This document shows positions 1 through 5,289 of a stretch of DNA of 6,878 nucleotides, piece after piece. The stretch is from Rhizobacter sp. (GTDB lineage Bacteria > Pseudomonadota > Gammaproteobacteria > Burkholderiales > Burkholderiaceae_C). Position numbers and translations under genes: made by a program. Positions within the stretch are counted from its first letter, which is position 1; the number at the start of each line of letters is the position of its first letter. Below the pieces are notes generated by a model. The model saw nothing but the letters and a program-made list of their open reading frames with translations, was not told where the DNA came from and did no database searches. The stretch covers positions 1 through 6,878 of the forward strand of contig JANYFX010000221.1 in the NCBI GenBank assembly GCA_025359585.1, written 5' to 3'.

Positions 1-402
1 GGCGCGACACTGGTCACGGGCGGCAAGAAGTTCGGCCAGCGCTATTTCGAACCGACGGTGCTGACGAACGCCACCAAGGACATGCTCTGCGCCCGCGAAG
101 AAACCTTCGGCCCGGTGGCGCCGGTGTTCAGGTTCAAGACCGAGGCCGAGGCCGTCGCGCTGGCCAACGACACCGAGTTCGGCCTGGCCGCGTACTTCTA
201 CAGCCGCGACGTGGGCCGCATCTTCCGCGTCGGCGAAGCGCTCGAATCGGGCATGGTGGGCGTGAACACCGGCATCATCTCGACGGCAGAAGTGCCGTTC
301 GGCGGTGTCAAACAATCGGGCCTGGGCCGCGAGGGTTCGCACCACGGCATCGACGACTACGTCGAGATCAAGTACCTGTGCCTGGGTGACATTCTGAAGT
401 GA
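1..402 (+). CDS. gabD: NAD(P)-dependent succinate-semialdehyde dehydrogenase, C-terminal part
   Basis: This is the last 133 codons of an aldehyde dehydrogenase whose beginning lies outside the window; the frame is open from base 1 to the TGA at 400-402. Seen: the conserved EETFGPV block, whose second Glu binds the cofactor ribose in the ALDH superfamily, followed by the typical ALANDTEFGLAAYFYSRD stretch, then VNTGIIS and PFGGVKQSGLGREGSHHGIDDY and the ending VEIKYLCLGDI. The last two blocks are characteristic of the GabD branch, which oxidises succinate semialdehyde to succinate in the cytoplasm at the end of the GABA shunt. The catalytic Cys and most of the Rossmann fold lie upstream and cannot be checked. 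A related glutarate-semialdehyde or other short-chain semialdehyde dehydrogenase is possible, and NAD versus NADP preference cannot be read from this piece. The gene converges on the GGDEF-like gene with 27 bases between the stops; only short weak stems (CCGC/GCGG, GCTG/CAGC) are visible there. Confidence 0.88.
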   Translation, partial: GATLVTGGKKFGQRYFEPTVLTNATKDMLCAREETFGPVAPVFRFKTEAEAVALANDTEFGLAAYFYSRDVGRIFRVGEALESGMVGVNTGIISTAEVPFGGVKQSGLGREGSHHGIDDYVEIKYLCLGDILK

Positions 403-429
403 CCGCTGTCGTGCGGGGCTGCGGCCAGC

Positions 430-1350
430 TCAGTCGTCGTTCGCGGCCTGCACCAGCCGGCCGCCCGCGTCCGACATGCTCGTCAGACCGGCGCGGCCTT
501 GCGCCGCGGCAGAAGCCGCCAGCCCGAGCGCCCGGCGCAGCAGCGCATCGGGCTGGGCGCCGTCGTGCGGGTACTGGCCGATGCCCAGCGCCACCGACAC
601 GGCCACCGTTTCACCCGCGACCGTGAACGGATCGAGCAGCGCTTTCAACAACTTGGCGCCGACTTTTTCGGCGTCCGTCGGCGCGAGGATCGAGCCGAGC
701 AGCACCCCGAACGAGGCATCGCCGAGCGCTGCCACCACGTCGCTGGCACGCACGCCGGCGCGCAGGCGCACGGCGATCTTGCGACGCAGAACATGCGCCG
801 CCTCCAGGCCGAGGCGGGCTTGCGTGTTCGCCAGGCCTTCGATGCGCAACACCAGCACCGCCATCGGCGCAGGCTCGCGCTCGCGCAGCGCCAGCAGGTG
901 ACTCATGTGCTCGATCAATTGCTGCTGGTGCGGCAGGCCGGTGGCCAGGTCGGTCGCGTAGGACTTGCGGGCATCTTGCTCGACACGTTTGCGCTCGATG
1001 GCGGCACGAATGCGCTGCGGCAGCGAAGCCGCCTCGAGTTCGTCGAAGCCGAGAACGTCCTGTGCGCCGCGCTGCAGACACGCGAGCACGGCCTCGGTGT
1101 TGAGCCCGGCGCCGACCACCAGAGTTGCGGGCGCCATCACACCCACTTCGGCCAGCCCGGCGGTGCCGGTGGCCAGGGCGGCGTCGATCAGCAGCGCATC
1201 GCAGGCATGGGCGGCGAGGTGTGCTTGCGCCTGCGCCGGGTCGCTGCACAGCGTGACTGCGAACGGGCCGAACGGCGAGCTTTCGAGAGCCCGAACGCTG
1301 GCGTCAGCAAGCTTCAGGAGGGCTAAAACGCTCAGAGGAGTCGAAAGCAT
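430..1350 (-). CDS. Degenerate GGDEF-domain protein with receiver-like N-terminus
   Basis: A 306-residue cytoplasmic protein with no membrane segment. Residues about 5-105 resemble a response-regulator receiver fold: Asp56 in DALLIDAAL falls at the phospho-acceptor position and GAQDVL at 95-100 is typical of receivers. The acidic pair after strand 1 is missing and the usual Lys after GAQDVL is absent, so phosphorylation is doubtful. Residues about 130-290 are a GGDEF domain, starting with DLATGLPHQQQL and ending with VSVALGIGQYPHDG. The signature GGDEF is replaced by GDASF (210-214), and the D-x-D-x-F-K/N-D substrate and metal residues are replaced (LRIEGLANTQA, 168-178), so diguanylate cyclase activity is very unlikely. 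RASD (201-204), exactly five residues before the signature, matches the RxxD c-di-GMP inhibitory site. It could therefore be a c-di-GMP receptor or a structural domain; this is inference. An in-frame ATG at 1410 has a better SD-like GGGAAGGG but would add 20 proline-rich residues unlike the fold, so I chose 1350. Confidence 0.85.
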   Translation of the reverse strand: MLSTPLSVLALLKLADASVRALESSPFGPFAVTLCSDPAQAQAHLAAHACDALLIDAALATGTAGLAEVGVMAPATLVVGAGLNTEAVLACLQRGAQDVLGFDELEAASLPQRIRAAIERKRVEQDARKSYATDLATGLPHQQQLIEHMSHLLALREREPAPMAVLVLRIEGLANTQARLGLEAAHVLRRKIAVRLRAGVRASDVVAALGDASFGVLLGSILAPTDAEKVGAKLLKALLDPFTVAGETVAVSVALGIGQYPHDGAQPDALLRRALGLAASAAAQGRAGLTSMSDAGGRLVQAANDD

Positions 1351-1464
1351 GGGGGAGTCAAACGGCGGCCAGGGTGGCGGATTGTCAGGGCGCCGCTGTC
1401 CGGCCAGCATGCGGCCCTTCCCTGAGCCGGGACACCGCGGGCCGGCCTGCGGCAGCGCTGGCCG

Positions 1465-1659
1465 TCAGGCCGCGACCACGTCGCGAAGCGTCGGCGCCGC
1501 CCGGGCCAGGCGTTTGAAGGTGGCGAGGTCTTGGTCGATCTGGTCGAGCTCGCAGATCAGGCGGGCCAGTTTGGCCTCGCTGCGCTCACCGGCACCACCC
1601 ACGGAATTGATCTCGTCGCGGAGCCGAGCGTAGTTGTTCTTGAGTTCGTTGAGAGACAT
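1465..1659 (-). CDS. Small coiled-coil hypothetical protein
   Basis: A 64-residue protein beginning MSLNELKNNYARLRDEI. It is almost entirely charged, helix-favouring sequence with Leu/Ile/Ala at heptad-like spacing, best read as one or two amphipathic helices or a short coiled coil. A glycine-containing break (SVGGAGE, about residues 19-25) splits it into a helical hairpin. There is no signal peptide, Cys/His cluster or membrane segment. I do not recognise the family. ATG 1659 is chosen because GAGG lies eight bases upstream and the protein reads well from there; a GTG at 1686 would add nine residues. It lies upstream of the GGDEF-like gene on the same strand, 114 bases before ATG 1350 (54 before ATG 1410), so the two may be co-transcribed. 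The reading frame is uninterrupted and its third positions are mostly G/C, as expected for a real gene here. Confidence 0.68.
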   Translation of the reverse strand: MSLNELKNNYARLRDEINSVGGAGERSEAKLARLICELDQIDQDLATFKRLARAAPTLRDVVAA

Positions 1660-1749
1660 GGCCCGATCCTCGTCGCGACGCACCACCTGGTGCGCCGGAA
1701 CAGAGTGTCACCGCGCGTGCGGGCCGACACCATCACTCGGGTGAGGGGG

Positions 1750-1778
1750 TCCGGGGGCTTGAAAAAAAGCGGCCCGGA
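1750..1778. repeat. Imperfect inverted repeat (hairpin) in intergenic region
   Basis: Arms TCCGGG and CCCGGA form 6 bp, then a 1x2 internal bulge, then GCTT/AAGC form 4 bp around a GAAAAA loop. It lies in the gene-free stretch upstream of the small coiled-coil gene and downstream of the tRNA-Gly on the minus strand. Neither strand has a T-run immediately after the stem, so it is not a standard intrinsic terminator. It may still stop or process the tRNA transcript, or be a protein site. The rest of 1687-1873 shows nothing gene-like. Confidence 0.5.
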
Positions 1779-1844
1779 TGCATGAGGTTCGTTCCCGAAT
1801 GGCCTGCACGCCACGGCACAGGGTTTTCGCTTTCGGCACGCACC

Positions 1845-1868
1845 AAAAAATGCCGCAAGCCGGGCGAG
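1845..1868 (-). terminator. Possible weak terminator after tRNA-Gly
   Basis: On the minus strand, a run of six T (1850 to 1845) lies 23 bases downstream of the encoded CCA end of the tRNA. It is preceded by a GC-rich segment that can form only a short stem (for example CCG/CGG or GCC/GGC). The position and T-tract fit a tRNA terminator, but the stem is poor, so confidence is low. Confidence 0.3.
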
Positions 1869-1873
1869 GCGCG

Positions 1874-1947
1874 TGGAGCGGGTGAGGGGAATCGAACCCC
1901 TGTATGAAGCTTGGGAAGCTGCCGTTCTACCATTGAACTACACCCGC
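1874..1947 (-). tRNA. tRNA-Gly (anticodon CCC)
   Basis: A 74-base cloverleaf with encoded CCA (1876 to 1874). The acceptor stem GCGGGTG pairs perfectly with CACCCGC. The D arm is GTTC/GAAC with a 7-base loop, and the T arm AGGGG/CCCCT carries the loop TTCGATT. The anticodon loop TTCCCAA puts CCC at 1915 to 1913, so it reads GGG glycine codons. The sequence closely follows the E. coli glyU pattern from memory. One oddity is a C28-U42 mismatch in the anticodon stem (GCAGC against GCTTC); the other four pairs are sound. Position 46 is A rather than G, so this tRNA should not be a substrate of the nearby TrmB. The 5' end is only 15 bases from the stop codon of the EamA gene, so it is transcribed either with that gene or from a promoter overlapping its end. 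Confidence 0.97.
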
Positions 1948-1959
1948 AGATCGCAACGA

Positions 1960-1965
1960 ATTCTA
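1960..1965 (-). promoter_or_regulatory. Candidate -10 element for tRNA-Gly
   Basis: On the minus strand TAGAAT (one mismatch to TATAAT) ends 12 bases before the tRNA 5' end, which would give a leader of about five bases. It contains the TAG stop codon of the EamA gene. No good -35 sequence is visible at 16-18 bases, so this is tentative. Confidence 0.33.
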
Positions 1966-2940
1966 GCCTGCGGGCCGGTCACCCCCGGCCTGGGTCTTGT
2001 GGCTGCGGCCAAGGCCGAGCGCGCCGGTAGACAACGCGACCCCGCAAACGATCACCGCTGCGCAGACGAGCGTCCACGACGTGATGTGCTCGCCCAGAAA
2101 CACCGACCCGTAGAAGGCCGCGAACACCGGCACCAGAAAGGTCACGGTCAAGGCACGTGCCGGCCCGGCGGCTTCGATCAAACGGAAGTACAGGATGTAG
2201 GCCACCCCCGTGCACAACACGCCCAACACCAAGAGCGCCCACCACGCTCGCGCGCCGGGCAGTTGTACCGGCCACAACCAGACGGCGGGCAGCGCGAGAA
2301 AAGCGGTGGCGCCCATCTGGCTTCCAGCCGCCGTGGCGAGCGGCGCCACGCCACCCAGCCAGCGGCGTGTCGCGCTCGCTGCGATGCCGTAGCACAGGCA
2401 GCCACCCAGGCACGCGAGCACGGCCCACAGGGCCGCTCGGCCCTCGGCGCCCGAGCGGAGGCCGATGGTGTGCCCAGCCAACATCACCACGCCGACGAAC
2501 CCGATCACGAGGCCCAGCACGCGCGAGCCGCGCGGCCGCTCGCTGAACCAGGCCCAGGCCACCAATGCGCCGAACATCGGCGCAGTGGCGTTGAGCACGG
2601 CAGCGAGGCCGCCGGTGGTCGTCAGCAGCGCAAAGCAGAACAAGGCGAACGGCAAGCCGGAGTTGAAGATGCCGACGCCGAAAATCGCCTTCCAGTGCCG
2701 AACGAGCGCCGGCCCCTGCCCTCGCCACAGCGCGATCGGCAGCAGGAACAAAGTGGCGATCGCCACCCGCGCCGCTGCCGCCGGTAGCGCGCCGAACTCG
2801 GCGGCACCGACACGCATGAACAGGAACGATGCGCCCCAGAGCGCGGCCAGCAGGACAAGGTCGATCAACCAACTGCGCGCTTTGCGATTGCGTGGCTCAG
2901 CCGCGGGGGTGAACGTGGAAGCAGTGCGGAGATTCGGCAT
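1963..2940 (-). CDS. EamA/DMT-family transporter (10 TM)
   Basis: A 325-residue inner-membrane protein of the drug/metabolite transporter superfamily. After a basic 20-residue cytoplasmic N-terminus there are ten hydrophobic segments, at about residues 24-43, 50-71, 85-105, 109-131, 140-155, 170-190, 198-222, 231-252, 262-283 and 287-307. They form two EamA repeats (about 24-155 and 170-305). Family hallmarks are ALWGASFLFMRVG in TM1, LNATAPMFGALVAWAWFSERP at TM4, and the matching TVTFLVPVFAAFYGSVFLGEHIT at TM9 in the second repeat. Length is normal. Substrate cannot be inferred: members export amino acids, metabolites or drugs, and many are uncharacterised. The start at ATG 2940 has only a weak GAAG upstream, but it places TM1 correctly. 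It diverges from trmB across 117 bp and is followed 15 bases after its stop by the tRNA-Gly gene. Confidence 0.93.
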   Translation of the reverse strand: MPNLRTASTFTPAAEPRNRKARSWLIDLVLLAALWGASFLFMRVGAAEFGALPAAAARVAIATLFLLPIALWRGQGPALVRHWKAIFGVGIFNSGLPFALFCFALLTTTGGLAAVLNATAPMFGALVAWAWFSERPRGSRVLGLVIGFVGVVMLAGHTIGLRSGAEGRAALWAVLACLGGCLCYGIAASATRRWLGGVAPLATAAGSQMGATAFLALPAVWLWPVQLPGARAWWALLVLGVLCTGVAYILYFRLIEAAGPARALTVTFLVPVFAAFYGSVFLGEHITSWTLVCAAVIVCGVALSTGALGLGRSHKTQAGGDRPAG

Positions 2941-3057
2941 GCTTCGATGCTACGTTCGCGTGCAGCGGCTTCGCGCTGTTTCCGGACATCTCGCCCCGGC
3001 CGCACCCCCGATGAGTGGTAGAACGCCAGCTTTCCCACGCACCGCCAGCCTCGCACC

Positions 3058-3768
3058 ATGCCCGAGCCTACCGACGACACCCCCGCCCTGCACGCCGGGC
3101 GCCCTGCCCGGCCGATCCGCAGCTACGTGCTGCGCACCGGGCGCATGGGCAGCGGCCAGAAGCGGGCGCTGGTGGAACTGGCGCCACGTTTTGTGCTCCC
3201 CTGCGAAGCCCGCCCCCTGGATGCTGCCGCGGTCTTCGGCCGTACTGCACCACTCGTGCTCGAAATCGGTTTCGGCATGGGCGACGCCACGGCGCAGATC
3301 GCGGCCGCCTTGCCGGGCACCGACTTCATCGGCGTCGAAGTGCACGAGCCCGGCGTGGGCGCGCTGCTGCAGCGCATCGACGAGGCTGCGTTGAGCAACC
3401 TGCGCATCGTGCAGTTCGATGCCGTGCTGGTGCTCGAACACATGATCGCGCCCGGTTCACTGGCAGGCGTGCACGTGTTCTTCCCCGACCCGTGGCACAA
3501 GAAAAAACACAACAAGCGCCGCCTGATCCAGCCGCCGCTGGTGCAGTTGCTGCAGAGCCGGCTGGCGCCGGGCGGCTATCTGCACTGCGCGACCGACTGG
3601 CAGCCGTACGCCGAACAGATGCTGGAGGTGCTGTCGGCCGAGCCGGCGCTGCGCAACACGGCGGAGGGCTTCGCCGACAAGCCCGACTACCGGCCGCTGA
3701 CGAAGTTCGAGAACCGTGGCATCAAGCTCGGCCACGGGGTCTGGGACCTGGTGTTCGTCAAGCGCTGA
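3058..3768 (+). CDS. trmB: tRNA (guanine-N7-)-methyltransferase TrmB
   Basis: A 236-residue cytoplasmic enzyme that methylates N7 of G46 in the variable loop of many tRNAs using S-adenosylmethionine. After a variable, proline-rich N-terminus (about 1-20) comes RSYVLRTGRM, usual for the family. The SAM-binding motif LEIGFGMGD is at 68-76 and the acidic strand-2 residue is in GVEVHEPGVG (92-101). The family signature FFPDPWHKKKHNKRR is at 141-155, with Asp144 matching the catalytic Asp of the family. ATDW (178-181) and TKFENRG (215-221) complete the active site. No expected residue is missing and the length is normal. ATG 3058 has no clear Shine-Dalgarno sequence, but a start further in would cut the conserved N-terminal motif. 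It converges on uppP with 13 bases between stops, inside a shared hairpin. Confidence 0.97.
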   Translation: MPEPTDDTPALHAGRPARPIRSYVLRTGRMGSGQKRALVELAPRFVLPCEARPLDAAAVFGRTAPLVLEIGFGMGDATAQIAAALPGTDFIGVEVHEPGVGALLQRIDEAALSNLRIVQFDAVLVLEHMIAPGSLAGVHVFFPDPWHKKKHNKRRLIQPPLVQLLQSRLAPGGYLHCATDWQPYAEQMLEVLSAEPALRNTAEGFADKPDYRPLTKFENRGIKLGHGVWDLVFVKR

Positions 3769-3785
3769 AGGCTTCGAGCCTTCAG
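3765..3785. terminator. Bidirectional hairpin between trmB and uppP
   Basis: CTGAAGGCT-TCG-AGCCTTCAG is a perfect 9-bp stem with a 3-base loop (or GGC/GCC closing a TTCG-like loop). It sits exactly between two convergent genes and includes both stop codons, the trmB TGA at 3766-3768 and the uppP TGA at 3784 to 3782, which pair with each other. Being symmetrical it can act in both directions. No T-tract follows on either strand, so it may be a U-less terminator, an mRNA 3'-end stabiliser, or both. Confidence 0.55.
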
Positions 3786-4606
3786 TCGGCCCAGGTCACG
3801 AGGCCGGTGTAGGCCGTCACCAGCACCACGATGCCGAACGCGATGCGGTACCACGCGAACGCCACGAAGCTGTGGGTCGAGATGTAGCGCAGCAGCCAGC
3901 GCACGCACAACCACGCCGAGACAAATGAAAACAGCAGGCCCACGCCGAAGAGCGGAATGTCTGCGACCGACAGCAACGCGCGCTCTTTCCAGAGGCTGTA
4001 AGCCCCGGCGCCCATCAGCGTCGGAATCGCCAGGAAGAAGCTGAAGTCGGTGGCGGCCTTGCGCGACAGGCCCAGCAGCATGCCACCGATGATCGTCGCC
4101 CCCGAGCGGCTGGTGCCCGGGATCATGCCCAGGCACTGCACGAATCCAACCTTCAGCGCGTCGAGCGGCGACATGTCGTCGACCTCTTGAATTCGCACTT
4201 TCAGCGTGGCCTTACGCTCCACCCACAGAATGATCAAGGCCCCGACGACGAACGCAGCGGCCACCACCGGCGCATTGAACAGGTGCGCCTTGATGGTCTT
4301 GTAGGCCAGCAGCCCGATCACCGCCGCCGGCAGGAAGCCGATGCCCACGTTGAGCACGAAGCGGCGTGCCGCCGCGCTGTCCGACAAGTGCGCCACCGCG
4401 CCCGAAAGCCGGTGCCAGTACACGATCACCACGGCGAGGATCGCGCCGGTCTGGATCGCGATGTCGAACACCTTGCTCTTGTCGTCGGAAAAGCCGAGCA
4501 GCGAGCCGGTGAGGATGAGGTGCCCGGTGCTGGACACCGGCAGAAATTCTGTCAGGCCTTCGACGATCCCCATGACCGCGGCTTTGACGAGCAGGATGAG
4601 ATCCAA
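3782..4606 (-). CDS. uppP: Undecaprenyl-diphosphate phosphatase UppP (BacA)
   Basis: A 274-residue integral membrane phosphatase that converts undecaprenyl diphosphate to the monophosphate on the outer face of the inner membrane, recycling the lipid carrier for peptidoglycan and other envelope polymers; overexpression of the family gives bacitracin resistance. Both signature regions are intact: EGLTEFLPVSSTGHLIL (from residue 16), with Glu16, Glu20, Ser25/Ser26 and His29, and MIPGTSRSGATIIGG (from 161), with Arg167. Several hydrophobic segments follow the family pattern. The start is TTG at 4606: GGAG lies six bases upstream (4616 to 4613) and the N-terminus MDLILLVKAAVMGIVEGLTEF has the usual spacing to the first motif, whereas the next ATG (residue 12) would cut into TM1. 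The lipoprotein gene is 55 bases upstream on the same strand, so co-transcription is possible, though a -10-like TAAAAT also lies in the gap. Confidence 0.97.
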   Translation of the reverse strand: MDLILLVKAAVMGIVEGLTEFLPVSSTGHLILTGSLLGFSDDKSKVFDIAIQTGAILAVVIVYWHRLSGAVAHLSDSAAARRFVLNVGIGFLPAAVIGLLAYKTIKAHLFNAPVVAAAFVVGALIILWVERKATLKVRIQEVDDMSPLDALKVGFVQCLGMIPGTSRSGATIIGGMLLGLSRKAATDFSFFLAIPTLMGAGAYSLWKERALLSVADIPLFGVGLLFSFVSAWLCVRWLLRYISTHSFVAFAWYRIAFGIVVLVTAYTGLVTWAD

Positions 4607-4620
4607 GAAACACTCCGCTG

Positions 4621-4647
4621 AAAAACACCCGGCATTTTAGCGATGCC
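4621..4647 (-). promoter_or_regulatory. Candidate uppP promoter -10 overlapping a small hairpin
   Basis: On the minus strand TAAAAT (4639 to 4634, five of six to TATAAT) lies 27 bases before the TTG start of uppP. This would give a leader of about 20 bases carrying the GGAG ribosome site. No recognisable -35 is seen at 16-18 bases. The same bases belong to a 5-bp stem, GGCAT/ATGCC (4647 to 4631), followed five bases later by TTTTT (4625 to 4621), which could instead be a weak terminator or attenuator after the lipoprotein gene. The two readings cannot be separated from sequence alone. Confidence 0.35.
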
Positions 4648-4661
4648 CGCCGAAGGCCCCC

Positions 4662-5225
4662 TCAGCGCGGCTCGATCGGCAGCAGCGTCACCAGCAAACC
4701 GCGCGGCGTGACACGCAACTCGCTCGGCCGGTAGCCGCGCCCCTGCACCGCTTCCACATCTTTCGGCCGCAGCGTGTGGATCACCTGGTCGTCGAGCCCT
4801 TGCTCGGCCAGCAGCGTGCCGATGCGCTCGAGCTGGCGCTGCAGCGGCGCCGGCGCGCCATCGATCTGCAAACGCTCGACGCGCACCTGCGTCACCCGCA
4901 GCGTGTTGTCGCTGGGCTCGAAGCGCAGCCCGAAGCTCAAGGCCAGCGCGCCGCTGTGCTGCGAGCGCAGCAGACGGTCGGTGCTGGCGATGTCAAAGTC
5001 GGTCGCGATGCGGTTGCTTTCCGGCAGCAGGCGCAGGCGCGGCGCGCTCACCGTCACGTCGAAGATCTCGAGCACGCGGCGGGTCAGCGGGAAGCGCCGC
5101 GACAGCAGTTGTTCCAGCTGTGCCTGTGTGACCTCGACCGTGCGCGGCCCGAGAATCGCGGCGCAACCGGGAAGCAGCGCGGCGGCAGCGATCACCGCCG
5201 ACAAGAGCAAATGGCGTCGTTTCAT
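4662..5225 (-). CDS. DUF1439 / YceB-like lipoprotein
   Basis: A 187-residue predicted lipoprotein. Residues 1-20 are a signal peptide, MKRR followed by a hydrophobic core, and LLPGC forms a lipobox with Cys21 as the lipidated residue. Ala22 at +2 suggests outer-membrane sorting under the Lol rule. The mature part starts with VEVTQAQLEQLLSRRFP, resembling the start of the DUF1439 domain of E. coli YceB, and continues with amphipathic beta-strand-rich sequence (about 50-130: DVTVSAPRLRLLPESNRI, SGALALSFGLRF, LRVTQVRVERLQIDG). The family's role is unknown, so only a periplasm-facing envelope location can be stated. No Shine-Dalgarno sequence precedes ATG 5225; a -10-like TAGAAT lies seven bases upstream, raising the possibility of a leaderless message. 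It lies upstream of uppP and diverges from the TetR gene, whose operator region it shares. Confidence 0.87.
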   Translation of the reverse strand: MKRRHLLLSAVIAAAALLPGCAAILGPRTVEVTQAQLEQLLSRRFPLTRRVLEIFDVTVSAPRLRLLPESNRIATDFDIASTDRLLRSQHSGALALSFGLRFEPSDNTLRVTQVRVERLQIDGAPAPLQRQLERIGTLLAEQGLDDQVIHTLRPKDVEAVQGRGYRPSELRVTPRGLLVTLLPIEPR

Positions 5226-5232
5226 CGGCGCG

Positions 5233-5238
5233 ATTCTA
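5233..5238 (-). promoter_or_regulatory. Candidate -10 element for the lipoprotein gene
   Basis: TAGAAT on the minus strand, one mismatch to TATAAT, ends seven bases before ATG 5225. The best upstream partner is GTGACC, only 15 bases away and inside the inverted repeat at 5254-5266. Transcription would begin at or next to the start codon. Tentative. Confidence 0.3.
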
Positions 5239-5253
5239 GGCAGCCACCGGGTA

Positions 5254-5266
5254 GGTCACCTTGACC
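5254..5266. promoter_or_regulatory. Inverted repeat GGTCA-N3-TGACC in divergent promoter region
   Basis: A perfect 5-bp inverted repeat with a 3-base centre (CCT). Its right half is part of the TTGACC -35 hexamer of the TetR-gene promoter, and its left half overlaps the best -35 candidate for the divergent lipoprotein gene. A protein bound here could affect both directions. The short arms mean chance is possible. Confidence 0.4.
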
Positions 5267-5289
5267 CCCCGGGCCGCGCCCGGTACATT
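5261..5289 (+). promoter_or_regulatory. Sigma70-type promoter of the TetR/efflux operon
   Basis: TTGACC (5261-5266, five of six to consensus), a 17-base spacer, then TACATT (5284-5289, four of six). The predicted start of transcription is near 5296, so the leader before ATG 5308 would be only about 12 bases and has no Shine-Dalgarno sequence. This is the best-looking promoter in the window. Confidence 0.6.

Noticed and set aside
499..1326. Long plus-strand open frame opposite the GGDEF-like gene
   Set aside because: It is rich in Arg, Gln and His with no domain pattern, whereas the opposite strand gives a clear receiver/GGDEF protein. It is a shadow.
1733..1933. Minus-strand open frame with N-terminal residues VERQLPKLHTGVRFPSPAP
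   Set aside because: It reads through the tRNA-Gly gene. This peptide is a familiar spurious translation of that tRNA sequence, not a gene.
1873..2787. Plus-strand open frame starting MERVRGIEPLYEAWEAAVLPLNYTRR
   Set aside because: Its start is the complement of tRNA-Gly and the rest is antisense to the EamA transporter; the composition is Arg/Ala/Gln-rich with no fold. It is a shadow frame common in high-GC DNA.
2941..3057. Promoters between the divergent EamA and trmB genes
   Set aside because: TAGCAT (minus strand) and TAGAAC (plus strand) resemble -10 elements but have no -35 at a proper distance, so I do not list them.
2465..3394. Plus-strand open frame overlapping the EamA and trmB genes
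   Set aside because: It crosses two well-supported genes in other frames and has no recognisable domain.
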